Shown here: one piece after another, positions 8,966 to 17,748 of the stretch
How the letters are laid out: each line of letters starts with the position of its first letter
Position numbering within the stretch: the stretch's first letter is position 1
Assembly (NCBI GenBank): GCA_000799755.1
Contig: JUHI01000013.1
Span: 108,444 to 172,443 of the forward strand
Direction: 5' to 3'
DNA from: Martinezella tropici
Lineage (GTDB): Bacteria > Pseudomonadota > Alphaproteobacteria > Rhizobiales > Rhizobiaceae
DNA length: 64,000 bases
Program-made: the position numbers and the translations under genes
The notes under the pieces: generated by a model
What the model saw: the letters and a program-made list of their open reading frames with translations, nothing else
The model's database searches: none
What the model was told of the DNA's origin: nothing

Positions 8966-9416
8966 CGAGGCACTGTTCCTCGAGCTTGGCGCAGTCAATC
9001 AGTATTGGGTTCATTATCGACTCCTCGAAGATTGGGGCTACACCAAGCTCGCCAAGAAGGAGCGTGCTGAGTCCATCGAGGAGATGCAGCACGCCGATCG
9101 TCTCGTCGCCCGCATCATTTTCCTTGAAGGTCATCCCAACCTGCAGACGCTGGCGCCGCTGCGCATCGGCCAGAACGTCAAGGAAGTGCTGGAAGCCGAT
9201 CTTGCCGGCGAATACGACGCCCGCACGGCCTACAAGAAGTCGCGCGATATCTGTCATGATGCCGGCGATTATGTTTCCATGAAGCTGTTCGAAGAGCTGC
9301 TGATGGATGAGGAAGGCCATATCGACTTCCTCGAAACCCAGCTCGAACTGCTCGGAAAGATCGGCGAAGCCAAATACGGCCAGCTCAACGCCGACTCCGC
9401 CGATTCTGCGGAATAA
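8931..9416 (+). CDS. bfr: bacterioferritin
   Basis: An iron-storage ferritin-like protein of 161 residues forming haem-containing 24-mers. The helical bundle starts MKGDKKVIERLNEALFLELG. It has ferroxidase-type Glu/His ligands in ELGAVNQYWVHYR, ESIEEMQHADRL and LMDEEGHIDFLE. The chosen start is the TTG at 8931: AGGAGAG at 8918-8924 sits 6 bases upstream, and family proteins begin MKGD. An in-frame ATG at 8907 has no ribosome site. It overlaps bfd, so the two should be translated together. Confidence 0.93.
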   Translation: MKGDKKVIERLNEALFLELGAVNQYWVHYRLLEDWGYTKLAKKERAESIEEMQHADRLVARIIFLEGHPNLQTLAPLRIGQNVKEVLEADLAGEYDARTAYKKSRDICHDAGDYVSMKLFEELLMDEEGHIDFLETQLELLGKIGEAKYGQLNADSADSAE

Positions 9417-9429
9417 TCGACATCTTGCG

Positions 9430-9457
9430 AAACCGGCCGCAAAGCGGCCGGTTTTCT
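9430..9457. terminator. bidirectional terminator between bfr and rppH
   Basis: AACCGGCCGC, an AAA loop, then GCGGCCGGTT followed by TTCTT. It lies between the two convergent genes, so it can end transcription from both sides. Confidence 0.88.
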
Positions 9458-9461
9458 TCAT

Positions 9462-10001
9462 TCAGTCTTCGGCCTTCAGGCCGGCCAGGTGGCTGAATTC
9501 CGCAACGACCTGCTCGTAGACCGATCGCTTGAAGGCGACTATCAATCCGGGAAGTTCGGCCATCGGCTTCCATCCCCAGGCATCGAATTCCGCTTCATGG
9601 CCGCCGGGCGGTGGATTGATGGCGATCTCGCTTTCATTGCCGTCGAAGCGGAAGGCGAACCAGCGTTGCGTCTGGCCGCGATATTTTCCCTTGAGGCCGA
9701 TGCCGATCAGCTGCGGCGGCAGATCGTAGTTGATCCAGTCCTTTGCTTCCGCCATCAGGGTCACGGTTTTCATGCCCGTTTCCTCGTAAAGCTCGCGATA
9801 GGCGGCTTTCAATGGGTCCTCGCCCTCGTCTATGCCGCCCTGCGGCATCTGCCAGAGCTGCGGCGAACCGTCATATTCGGAATTGCCGTCAGGGATGCGG
9901 CGGCCGGCCCAGACCAGGCCGTCGCGGTTCAGGATCATGATGCCGACACAGGGGCGGTAGGGCAGGTCTTCGGCTCTCACGGGCGCGTGGGGCGTGCTCA
10001 T
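9462..10001 (-). CDS. rppH: RNA pyrophosphohydrolase (Nudix)
   Basis: A 179-residue Nudix enzyme that removes pyrophosphate from the 5' end of mRNAs, starting decay; it also hydrolyses dinucleoside polyphosphates. The Nudix box reads GGIDEGEDPLKAAYRELYEE followed by TGM. Also diagnostic are the N-terminal YRPCVGIMILN and the later YRGQTQRWFAFRF. The start MSTPHAPVR is the complement of 9999-10001, 40 bases after the deacetylase stop, so the two genes are probably one transcript. Confidence 0.92.
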   Translation of the reverse strand: MSTPHAPVRAEDLPYRPCVGIMILNRDGLVWAGRRIPDGNSEYDGSPQLWQMPQGGIDEGEDPLKAAYRELYEETGMKTVTLMAEAKDWINYDLPPQLIGIGLKGKYRGQTQRWFAFRFDGNESEIAINPPPGGHEAEFDAWGWKPMAELPGLIVAFKRSVYEQVVAEFSHLAGLKAED

Positions 10002-10041
10002 TTCTCTCTCCAGCAGTCGGGCCCAGGGATCGGGCCGGGGA

Positions 10042-11229
10042 TCACGGATGTTTCGGGTCGTCGGCAAGCGCCGAGACGGCAACGATTTCAATGCCGCGCA
10101 TGGCGGCCTCCTCGCTCCATTTGCTGATGGCGTCGACGCTTTCGTCGAAGGCGGAAGCGACGCCGATCGCGGAGCCGTTGCGGCGGGCGATGCGCTCAAG
10201 CTCGTCGAGCTTCCGGAGGATCGCGTCCTGCTGCAGTTCCCCGTCGAGCTGGATGTCGGCAAAGGCGTGCGGCACCTCCAGCGTCTTGGCGAGCATTCCG
10301 GATTTCGATTGCGCTGAAGAACCATCATCCAGGAACAGCAGACCGCGCTTGCCGATATCGCGCAGCACGGGTTCCATGGCGCCGGGATTGGCAAGGAAGC
10401 GGCCGCCGAGATAATTCATCACGCCGGTATAATTGGTGATCTTACCCATGGCCTTGTGCAGGTTGTCGATGTTCTTCGCCGCCGAAAGCGACGTCAGCAG
10501 CGTATCCGGGCCGGGATTGTTGCTGGGATAGTCGAAAGGCTCGAACGGCACCTGGATGAGGATCTCGTGGCCGCCGCGGCGCGCCTCCTGCATCCAGCGC
10601 TGCAGGCTGTTGCCGCTGACGGCGAAAGCGAGCGTGATTTCCTCCGGCAACTTCTCGATGGCGCGCTGCGTGCCGGTCTGGCTAAGGCCAAGGCCGCTGA
10701 CGACGATGGCAATGCGGGTGCCGCGGGCGCCAGACCAGGGCCGGGCATATTGATCCATCGGACGCAGGCCGCTCGGTCCGATAATCGGCAGTTTGCCGAA
10801 CGGCGAATCTTCGAGCAGGCTGTCATTCGGCGTTGCCGCCATGCGCGGGTCCTGACCCACCTGATTGGCGTTGATCAGGACCGGGCCGCTGCCGTCGCGG
10901 TTGCTGGGGCTGAACATGGTCACGACGGAACCGTCGCCGGTGACGATGCGCGTGGTATTGGCGCCGGATTGGGGGCCGACATGCGTCAAGCCCGCCTGGG
11001 CGTTTGCAGCCGGCTTCGCGTCAGCCGGCGGCGGCGGAGCCTCTTCCTTTTTTGCCGTCTCGACCGGCTGGGTCTTTTGCAGATGATCGCGCAGAAGCGC
11101 CGAATAAAGAGAAAAGCCAGCGACTGCGATCAGACAGAAGCCGCCAAGGATGCGTCCAACGGGGATTGAGCGCCGGCGGCGGCCGGGGCCGCGATTCTGT
11201 CCCAACGGTGCATGCAAATCCGTTCCCAA
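10042..11229 (-). CDS. divergent polysaccharide deacetylase family protein, membrane-anchored
   Basis: A 395-residue protein with a basic N-terminus, one membrane helix (ILGGFCLIAVAGFSLYSALL) and a Pro/Ala-rich linker. The periplasmic domain begins RIAIVVSGLGLSQTGTQRAI, the pattern of the divergent polysaccharide deacetylase family (YibQ-like, DUF610). Such proteins often sit beside ctpA and envC, as here, suggesting an envelope role. The start is taken as a TTG at 11229 (MGTDLHAPLGQNRG); another TTG at 11247 adds six residues. The exact substrate is unknown. Confidence 0.82.
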   Translation of the reverse strand: MGTDLHAPLGQNRGPGRRRRSIPVGRILGGFCLIAVAGFSLYSALLRDHLQKTQPVETAKKEEAPPPPADAKPAANAQAGLTHVGPQSGANTTRIVTGDGSVVTMFSPSNRDGSGPVLINANQVGQDPRMAATPNDSLLEDSPFGKLPIIGPSGLRPMDQYARPWSGARGTRIAIVVSGLGLSQTGTQRAIEKLPEEITLAFAVSGNSLQRWMQEARRGGHEILIQVPFEPFDYPSNNPGPDTLLTSLSAAKNIDNLHKAMGKITNYTGVMNYLGGRFLANPGAMEPVLRDIGKRGLLFLDDGSSAQSKSGMLAKTLEVPHAFADIQLDGELQQDAILRKLDELERIARRNGSAIGVASAFDESVDAISKWSEEAAMRGIEIVAVSALADDPKHP

Positions 11230-11320
11230 AGTTCCAATCCACCCCAAGCGGAAAATCGTATCGACAGCGAGTATAGCGTTCGTAAAGGAACGGAAAAATG
11301 CCCACGGCAGTCAAAATGCC

Positions 11321-11416
11321 CGAGCATTTCCGCCTTTTTCTCGAATTGCGAAAACGCCCTCTTTTCTTCAAGCATTTCGGACGGAAAAGCGTTGTCCGCC
11401 TTTCCCGGAAATGCTC
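11321..11416. repeat. palindromic intergenic repeat, second family, copy 1
   Basis: GAGCATTTCCG (11322-11332) and CGGAAATGCTC (11406-11416) form a perfect 11-bp inverted repeat around an inner block. The element shares CGAGCNTTTCCGCC and AATTGCGAAAACGC with 16583-16673, so the two are copies of one rhizobial repeat family. No gene was seen in 11230-11526 apart from this element. Confidence 0.75.
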
Positions 11417-11526
11417 CAAAACATCAACGAAACCGTTTTGAACATGGCCGAATTCATTCGGCTGCGGAGAGCGGAACGACGCGTGCCATCCCGCTCCCTT
11501 CTTATGCCCGTTTCCTCCTTATGAAA

Positions 11527-11553
11527 GCGCCGGGTCTGTTTCCAGCCCGGCGC
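11527..11553 (-). terminator. hairpin after ctpA
   Basis: GCGCCGGG pairs with CCCGGCGC around an 11-base loop just beyond the ctpA stop. The following T-run is short, so termination strength is uncertain. Confidence 0.5.
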
Positions 11554-11560
11554 GATCTCC

Positions 11561-12889
11561 TTACTTGGAAGAAACTGCCTTTTCGGGGTTCGGCGGGAAG
11601 GCCGGGTCCGTCTTCGCGCCGCGCAGCAGGTCGAGCGCGTAGTTGAGCTGGATGTCGTCCTTCGGGTCCGGCGGCACGTAGGCCGAAGAGCCGGAGCCCT
11701 TGTCGGTCTCGCTCTGGCCCTTGATGTGGCCCGGCAGGCTGGATTCGCCTTCCGATGTCAGCTTGCCCTTCAGATCATCCGGCAGCGGCTGGTCGACCTT
11801 GATGTCCGGCGTGATGCCGGTGCCCTGGATCGAGCGGCCCGATGGCGTGTAATAGAGCGCCGTCGTCAGGCGCAGCGCGCCGTTGCCGTCACCCAGCGGG
11901 ATGATCGTCTGAACGGAGCCCTTGCCGAAGGACTGAGTGCCGAGAACGGTGGCGCGACGCAGATCCTGGAGGGCGCCTGCGACGATTTCCGAAGCCGAAG
12001 CCGAGCCGCCGTTGATGAGCACGATGATCGGCTTACCGTCCGTCAGATCGCCCGGGGTCGCGTTGAAGCGGCGGGTTTCGTCCGGGTTGCGGCCGCGGGT
12101 CGACACGATCTCGCCGCGTTCGAGCACGTCGTCGGCGACGTTGATCGCCTGGTCGAGCAGACCGCCCGGGTTGAGGCGCAGGTCAAGAACGTAGCCCTTC
12201 AGCTTGTCGGCCGGAATATCCTTCTTGATCTTGGCGATCGCGGCTTCGAGGTCCGGCGTCGTCTTTTCCGTGAAGGAGATGATGCGGATATAGCCGACAT
12301 CGCCGCCTTCCTCGCGCGACTTGACGGCGGCGATCGCGATGATGTCGCGGATGACGGTGATTTCGATCGGCTTGTCGACGCCCTTGCGCATCAGGGTCAG
12401 CTTGACCGGGGTCTTCACCGCGCCCTTCATCTTGTTGACGGCGTCTTCCAGCTTCAGGCCGCGAACCGACTGGCCGTCGATCGCGGTGATATAGTCGCCA
12501 GCCAGGACGCCGGCCTTGGCGGCCGGCGTATCGTCGATCGGGGTGATGACCTTGACGAGGTCATTGTCCATCGTCACTTCGATGCCAAGGCCGCCGAACT
12601 CACCCTTCGTCTGGGTGCGCATGTCTTCAGCATCCTTGGCGTTCATGTAGCTCGAATGGGGGTCCAGCGAAGACAGCATGCCGTTGATGGCGGCTTCGAT
12701 GAGCTTGTCTTCCTGCGGCGGCGTCACATACTGCGCGCGGACGCGCTCAAAGACGTCGCCGAAAATCGACAACTCCTTGTAGGTGGAAGTGCCTGCGGCT
12801 TCCGCCGGCGCGACCGCCGAGTAGATAACGCCCATCGCGGTCGCACCCATCAATGCGCCGACGAGAACAAGAGAAGCCCTACGTATCAT
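11561..12889 (-). CDS. ctpA: carboxy-terminal processing protease CtpA (S41)
   Basis: A 442-residue periplasmic S41 serine protease that processes or degrades envelope proteins. An N-terminal signal/anchor (MIRRASLVLVGALMGATAMG) precedes the protease part. A PDZ domain at about residues 90-170 (GGLGIEVTMDNDLVKVITPI) follows, then the catalytic domain with GGSASASEIVAGAL (Ser) and GTQSFGKGSVQTIIPL (Lys). The ATG overlaps the upstream envC-like gene by 11 bases, so the pair is translationally coupled and probably acts together in murein turnover. Confidence 0.93.
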   Translation of the reverse strand: MIRRASLVLVGALMGATAMGVIYSAVAPAEAAGTSTYKELSIFGDVFERVRAQYVTPPQEDKLIEAAINGMLSSLDPHSSYMNAKDAEDMRTQTKGEFGGLGIEVTMDNDLVKVITPIDDTPAAKAGVLAGDYITAIDGQSVRGLKLEDAVNKMKGAVKTPVKLTLMRKGVDKPIEITVIRDIIAIAAVKSREEGGDVGYIRIISFTEKTTPDLEAAIAKIKKDIPADKLKGYVLDLRLNPGGLLDQAINVADDVLERGEIVSTRGRNPDETRRFNATPGDLTDGKPIIVLINGGSASASEIVAGALQDLRRATVLGTQSFGKGSVQTIIPLGDGNGALRLTTALYYTPSGRSIQGTGITPDIKVDQPLPDDLKGKLTSEGESSLPGHIKGQSETDKGSGSSAYVPPDPKDDIQLNYALDLLRGAKTDPAFPPNPEKAVSSK

Positions 12890-14327
12890 TGCGTGCCTTT
12901 CCAGTGTCTTTGGAGGTCCACCAGGGCCGAGAATCGACCGGTTTTCCATCTTTTCGGAATTCAATGTAAAGCGTTGGCCGATCCGTTTCCAGCGCCAATG
13001 CGGTCGCGCTCGCGACTCTTTTTTGGCCCATGGTGGCCAGCGGCTCGCCAGCAAACACAAATCTGCCAGGGCGCGTCTTGATCGCGTCCATGCCCGACAG
13101 CACCATGTGATAGCCGTCGCCCGTATCCAGGATGATCATCTGTCCGTAGCTGCGAAACGCGCCGGCATAGACGACCGTGCCGTCGGCGGGAGCCGTGACA
13201 AGCGCATCCGGGCCGGTCGCAACGGTCAATCCCATCGCGGTGTGGTCGGTGCCGTCGTCGTCGCCGAACTGGCGGAGAATATCGCCCGCCACGGGCAGCT
13301 CCAACTTCTTCTTCAGGTCTGAAAAGGGATATGCGGGCGTAATGCGGTTTTTATCGGGCACGCCGTTCTCTGCAAGGGCTTTGGCCTGCTCGCGCTGCTG
13401 CTCGGTCATCTGCGCCCGGCGCGCCTCTTCCGCACGGGCAGCGGCGGCGGCATCGCGCACCGAGCCGATCTGGCTTTCGAGAGAGGCGACGAGCCCTTCG
13501 AGGCTGGTCGCCTGGCCCGCCAGCTCTTCGGCGCGCTTGCGTTCCGCGTCGAGTTGATCGGCATTCTCCCTGCCGTGCTTGTCGTTCTCGGCGATCAGCA
13601 GGTCCATGCGCCGCTCCTCCTCCAGACTGTTGGTCATGGTGGTGGTGAAGCTGGCCTTTTCGGCCGTCGCATCGGCCTGCAGCTTGCTGAGATCCGTGAG
13701 ATCGGCGATGAGCTTGTCCGTCTCCTTGCGCATTCCGGGCACCACGGCGCCGAGAAGGATGGCGCTGCGCACCGAGGCAAGCGCATCGTCCGGCGTCACC
13801 AGCAGCGCCGGCGGCGGATTGCGTCCCATGCGCTCGAGCGCGCCCAGAACTTCGGCCAGCAGAGCGCGACGGTCGTGCAGCGACGCACGGATCTTGTCTT
13901 CCTTGACGGCGAGATCCGTCAGCGTCTTTTCGCTTTGCTGGATCTTGCGGTCGAGATCCTTGCGGCGGGCGGCGCTGTCGATCAGCGCCTGGCGTAGGCT
14001 GGCCGTGCTCTTGTCGAGCGAGGCGATACTGTCTTCCAGCTCCTTGGTCTTGTCGGAGGAGAGGCTGATCGTCTTCGAAAGCGCATCGAGTTGCGCGCGG
14101 GTTTCGTCGCGCTTGCGGGCGAGGTCCGCCGCCGGATCGGGCGCCTGTTGAGCCGGCGTCGTCGCGGAAGGGCGGTCGTCGGGCGCTTGCGGTGCGGCGG
14201 CATCGGCTTCCTGGGCGATGGCAACGTCCCGCTGCGAGAAAGGGCCTGCCATATAAACGCCCACGCCGAGAGATGCCGCCAAGGCTGGCAGCATGAGACG
14301 CGAAAGCATGGGCGGGGCTTTTCTCAT
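12879..14327 (-). CDS. EnvC-like murein hydrolase activator (M23/LytM)
   Basis: A 482-residue periplasmic protein: signal segment (residues 1-39), a low-complexity Pro/Ala linker, a long coiled coil (about 65-300), and a C-terminal LytM/M23 domain with FGDDDGTDHTAMGLTVATG and YAGAFRSYGQMIILDTGDGY. The HxH zinc motif is not intact, as in EnvC, which activates amidases instead of cutting murein itself. It sits upstream of and overlaps ctpA. Function by family is control of septal peptidoglycan splitting; the amidase partner is not in the window. Confidence 0.85.
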   Translation of the reverse strand: MRKAPPMLSRLMLPALAASLGVGVYMAGPFSQRDVAIAQEADAAAPQAPDDRPSATTPAQQAPDPAADLARKRDETRAQLDALSKTISLSSDKTKELEDSIASLDKSTASLRQALIDSAARRKDLDRKIQQSEKTLTDLAVKEDKIRASLHDRRALLAEVLGALERMGRNPPPALLVTPDDALASVRSAILLGAVVPGMRKETDKLIADLTDLSKLQADATAEKASFTTTMTNSLEEERRMDLLIAENDKHGRENADQLDAERKRAEELAGQATSLEGLVASLESQIGSVRDAAAAARAEEARRAQMTEQQREQAKALAENGVPDKNRITPAYPFSDLKKKLELPVAGDILRQFGDDDGTDHTAMGLTVATGPDALVTAPADGTVVYAGAFRSYGQMIILDTGDGYHMVLSGMDAIKTRPGRFVFAGEPLATMGQKRVASATALALETDRPTLYIEFRKDGKPVDSRPWWTSKDTGKARNDT

Positions 14328-14498
14328 CCAGTCGGTTCGGGCCTGGTCCCTTCGGATCGCGCGAAAATAAGCTGATTTGCCGCGATCAGCTAGGAAGCAT
14401 CGTCATTTTCAGGGCGGGAATCAAAACACGCCTGTGTGAGCGTTTCGTTAACGCAAAAACATCGAAAGCCAAACTGTTTTCGAAGCCGGGATAGGCGC

Positions 14499-14981
14499 TC
14501 ACACCCGATGGTAGGGGTGACCGGAGAGGATGGTCACGGCCCGGTAGAGCTGTTCGGCGATGAGGATGCGCACCAGCTGGTGCGGCCAGGTGAGCTTGCC
14601 GAGGCAAATGGTCATGTCGGCCTTGTCGTAAAGCGCCGGGTCGAGACCGTCGGCGCCGCCGATCGCGATCGTCAGGTCGCGCTTGCCCTGATCGCGGTAT
14701 GTGCCGAGCATGGCGGCGAAGGCTTCGCTGTCGAGCGCCTTGCCGCGTTCGTCGAGAAGGATGAGGACGCCGCCTTCCGGATGCGCCTTTTGCAAGAGAC
14801 CCGCCTCTTCGCGCTTGCGGGTCTCGCTATTGGAGGCACGGCTTTCGGCAACCTCGGTCATGCGCGCCATTTCCAGGCCGATAGCTGGTCCGGCCTTGGC
14901 GAAACGGTCGAGATAACGAGCCGCAAGATCCTTTTCCGGGCCGGCTTTCAGCCGTCCCACCGCAAAAAGACCTATCCGCAT
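14499..14981 (-). CDS. rlmH: 23S rRNA pseudouridine-1915 N3-methyltransferase RlmH
   Basis: A SPOUT methyltransferase of 160 residues that modifies pseudouridine 1915 in 23S rRNA helix 69. The C-terminal knot motif IAIGGADGLDPALYDKADMT and the tail LYRAVTILSGHPYHRV are near-invariant. The start MRIGLFAVGRLKAGPEKD is chosen over an upstream one that adds six residues. It lies downstream of rsfS, a common bacterial pairing of ribosome-maturation genes. A 7-bp hairpin at 14370-14391 lies further downstream. Confidence 0.95.
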   Translation of the reverse strand: MRIGLFAVGRLKAGPEKDLAARYLDRFAKAGPAIGLEMARMTEVAESRASNSETRKREEAGLLQKAHPEGGVLILLDERGKALDSEAFAAMLGTYRDQGKRDLTIAIGGADGLDPALYDKADMTICLGKLTWPHQLVRILIAEQLYRAVTILSGHPYHRV

Positions 14982-15096
14982 TCCCGCTCCCACGCACATC
15001 CGCCGTCATAGCGGCACAAAACGAAACTCTTGCCGGAGGTTCATCTCCGGCGATCAAAAGCTGCGAACCGAGCCGGGAAAGCGTTCCTGGGGTCCG

Positions 15097-15543
15097 TTAG
15101 TGCAGCCTGCCTTCATCGAGATCGGGTGCTGCCCACATCTTTTCGATGTTGTAGAACTCGCGAATCTCGGGTCTGAAGACATGAACGATGATGTCGCCGG
15201 TGTCGATCAACACCCAGTCGCCGCCATCGAGACCTTCGACGCGGGCATTGCCGAAGCCCTCGTCCTTGAGATCGGTCATGAGATGGTCGGCAATCGCCAG
15301 GACATGGCGGTTCGATCGGCCGGAGACGACGACCATGTAGTCTCCCAGCGCAGACTTGCCAGCAATGTCGATGGTGACGATATTTTCGGCCTTGGAGTCC
15401 TCGAGGCTTGCGAGGACGGCTTGCAGGGCGCGGGCAGCGGCATCGGCGCCACGTTCCGTGCTCTTCGGGATAACGACAGGCGTTCTTCCCTTGGCGTGTA
15501 CTGTTGTCAGTGCTCTTCCTTCCTTGAGTAACAGAACATGCAC
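15097..15543 (-). CDS. rsfS: ribosome silencing factor RsfS
   Basis: RsfS binds ribosomal protein uL14 and blocks subunit joining in starved cells. The core GKSALGDYMVVVSGRSNRHV and the end REFYNIEKMWAAPDLDEGRL are diagnostic. The longest frame begins at a GTG (15543, MHVLLLKEGRAL). The best ribosome site, AAGGAAGG at 15518-15525, instead lies inside this frame, 7 bases before a CTG codon at 15508-15510, from which the protein would read LTTVHAKGRTPVV. The true start is therefore uncertain; the CTG would be unusual. Confidence 0.92.
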   Translation of the reverse strand: MHVLLLKEGRALTTVHAKGRTPVVIPKSTERGADAAARALQAVLASLEDSKAENIVTIDIAGKSALGDYMVVVSGRSNRHVLAIADHLMTDLKDEGFGNARVEGLDGGDWVLIDTGDIIVHVFRPEIREFYNIEKMWAAPDLDEGRLH

Positions 15544-15703
15544 ATAAATGATCTGAGTCGATCACGCTACAAAGATAGGCATCAAAGCATTAAGGTTTCA
15601 AGACGCAGACGTCCAACTTCGAGCGTTCAGGACAAGGATTTGTGCCTGAACAGGGCTCTTTTGCACCAGATATAGGTGAACATCCGTCGAAAAAGGCCGG
15701 GAA

Positions 15704-16003
15704 TCAGCCTTCCGGGCTCACTCCGTCGACGAGAATGAGGTTGCGGCTAAGGGCATGATCGCGCACCTCGAGGGCATGCGCATATTCCGGCGAGCGATAC
15801 CAGGCCCTCGCCCGTTCCAAGTCCGGAAACTCGACGATCACGATCATTCGCGGCGACCAGCCGCCCTCCAGTCTTTCGATCGGGCCGCCGCGGACGAGAT
15901 AATGCCCACCATGATGGGCGATGGAGGCGGCTGCGCGGGTTCGGTAGGTCTGGAACGCTTCTGCATCCCTGACGGTGATATCGGAAATGATATAGGCCGG
16001 CAT
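15704..16003 (-). CDS. DUF1330 domain protein
   Basis: A 99-residue protein starting MPAYIISDITVRDAEAFQTY, with IVEFPDLERARAWYRSPEYA: the dimeric alpha/beta barrel fold of DUF1330. The biochemical role of the family is unknown. The ATG at 16001-16003 is used because homology begins there; longer upstream frames look non-coding. It is divergent from the ModE-like regulator with about 190 bases between them. Confidence 0.85.
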   Translation of the reverse strand: MPAYIISDITVRDAEAFQTYRTRAAASIAHHGGHYLVRGGPIERLEGGWSPRMIVIVEFPDLERARAWYRSPEYAHALEVRDHALSRNLILVDGVSPEG

Positions 16004-16192
16004 GGTGTCTGAAATCTCCCTGATATCCGGGTTGTGAGATCCTGGGCCCGTGCGGTTCCTGCCCGGCACGCGAAGGCTTTCTGACATTGAGATCGGATAG
16101 GCGGACTCAACCGCTTGTCCATTTCCCATCGGCATGTACAGCCGCATGAAGACCGCATATACACTACGGAGACCTCAAACGTTACAGATGCC

Positions 16193-16576
16193 ATGACAGA
16201 TGCTCCGCAGCCATCGTTGAAGCCCATCCTCCGTATCAGTTTTTCGGGGCAGGACCGGCTCGGGCGCGGCAAGATGGAGCTTCTCGAACATATTCAGGAG
16301 ACCGGCTCGATTTCGGCTGCTGGCCGCGCCATGGACATGTCCTATCGCCGGGCCTGGCTGCTCATCAGCGAATTGAACCACATGTTCCGCGAGCCGGTGG
16401 TGGAATCGCAACGCGGCGGCCAGAAGGGCGGCGGAGCGGCTCTGACACCTTTCGGCGAGGAACTGCTGCGGCGTTTCCGCGGTATGGAAACGACGCTGCG
16501 CACGGCGATCGCCGACGATCTGAGCTGGCTCGAGATTAATCGTAACCCGGCGGACACCGCGTCCAAGAAAGCCTGA
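16193..16576 (+). CDS. ModE-like winged-helix regulator, DNA-binding domain only
   Basis: A 127-residue protein with the N-terminal ModE/LysR-type winged helix: GRGKMELLEHIQETGSISAA followed by GRAMDMSYRRAWLLISELNH. It lacks the C-terminal molybdate-binding (Mop) domains of E. coli ModE, ending soon after the HTH. Such short forms occur near molybdate genes in rhizobia. It converges with modC, so a role in molybdate control is likely, but the sensing mechanism must differ from classical ModE. Confidence 0.82.
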   Translation: MTDAPQPSLKPILRISFSGQDRLGRGKMELLEHIQETGSISAAGRAMDMSYRRAWLLISELNHMFREPVVESQRGGQKGGGAALTPFGEELLRRFRGMETTLRTAIADDLSWLEINRNPADTASKKA

Positions 16577-16582
16577 CCGGCC

Positions 16583-16673
16583 CGAGCCTTTCCGCCAATT
16601 GCGAAAACGCTCGATGCTTTTGTTTTTACGCAATTCCGGACGCAAAGCCGCCAGGCTCTTTTCCTGGACTTGC
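16583..16673. repeat. palindromic intergenic repeat, second family, copy 2
   Basis: Shares CGAGCNTTTCCGCC and AATTGCGAAAACGC with the element at 11321-11416. It contains an inverted repeat GCAATTCC (16630-16637) / GGACTTGC (16666-16673) with one mismatch. It lies between the convergent regulator and modC and could also help end their transcripts. Confidence 0.7.
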
Positions 16674-16674
16674 T

Positions 16675-17748
16675 TCAATGCTCCAGTGCCACGGTCTTGA
16701 TGACCGCATGGATCGGCAGACCGATCCGCAGCCCCATCCGCTCGGCCGAAAATTGCGTGATGCGGGCGCTTACGATGTCGCCGCCGCAATCGACCCTGAC
16801 CTCAGTCGTTCCGTCTGTCGCCGTGCCGATCCCCAGCACTTCGCCGTCGAGGATGTTCAGGGCGCTGAGGCCTTCCGGCCGGGCGGTCGCGAGCATGACG
16901 TCGCGGGCTGGAATATGGACGCGTACGGTCTTGCCGACAGCGGCGGCCTGACCCGGCACGAAGAGTTTTGCCGTCTTCAGGGCGACGACGGTCAGATGAT
17001 GCCGATCATCCATCGATTCGACGCGGCCTTCCAGAAGCACGCCGGCTTCACGGCGGTCGGTGGCGAGAGGGCCGGACAGCTGGCTGAAGATATCGACGGC
17101 AGCGCCGATCGTCTCGACCTTGCCGTCGCGCATGACGACGACGCGGTTGGCAAGCCGCGCCACTTCGGCGATGGAGTGGCTGACATAGATGATCGGTATC
17201 TTCGTCTCGTCGCGCAGCCGCTCGAGATAGGGCAAGATCTCTGCCTTGCGGGCTTCGTCGAGCGCGGCAAGCGGCTCGTCCATCAACAGAAGTCGCGGTG
17301 AAGAGAGCAGGGCGCGGCCGATCGCGACGCGTTGCTTTTCGCCGCCGGAAAGTTTCGCCGGCCGGCGATCGAGAAGCGCGCCGATGCCAAGGAGATCGAC
17401 GACGCCGTCGAAGCTTTCGTTGCGATCGCCTCTGGGGGCGAACCAGCGGCCGTAGTTGAGGTTCTGCCGCACCGAAAGATGAGGGAACAGACGCGCTTCC
17501 TGAAAGACGTAGCCGAAGCGGCGGCGATGACGCGGCACGAAGATCTTGTTGTCGGTATCGGCAAGCACGGTGTCATCGAGGCTGACGCGGCCGTGATCCG
17601 GCCGGATGAGGCCGGCGATGATGCGGACGATCGATGTCTTGCCGGAGCCGGAACGGCCGAAAAGGGCGGTCACGCCGCCCTCGGACGTAAAGGAGGCTTC
17701 CAGCGAAAAGGCGCCGAGGCGGTGGCGGATGTCGACCGAGAGCGTCAT
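16675..17748 (-). CDS. modC: molybdate ABC transporter ATPase ModC
   Basis: Cytoplasmic ATPase of the molybdate importer, 357 residues. Walker A GRSGSGKTSIVR, signature LSGGEKQRVAIGRA and Walker B LLLMDEPLAALD are all intact. The C-terminal Mop/TOBE domain (NILDGEVLGIGTATDGTTEV) can bind molybdate. It overlaps modB by 4 bases, so it is the last gene of the modABC operon read from 19327 leftwards. Confidence 0.95.
   Translation of the reverse strand: MTLSVDIRHRLGAFSLEASFTSEGGVTALFGRSGSGKTSIVRIIAGLIRPDHGRVSLDDTVLADTDNKIFVPRHRRRFGYVFQEARLFPHLSVRQNLNYGRWFAPRGDRNESFDGVVDLLGIGALLDRRPAKLSGGEKQRVAIGRALLSSPRLLLMDEPLAALDEARKAEILPYLERLRDETKIPIIYVSHSIAEVARLANRVVVMRDGKVETIGAAVDIFSQLSGPLATDRREAGVLLEGRVESMDDRHHLTVVALKTAKLFVPGQAAAVGKTVRVHIPARDVMLATARPEGLSALNILDGEVLGIGTATDGTTEVRVDCGGDIVSARITQFSAERMGLRIGLPIHAVIKTVALEH

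Noticed and set aside
11726..13081. 451-codon frame opposite ctpA
   Set aside because: Antisense shadow of a clear S41 protease; no ribosome site or domain.
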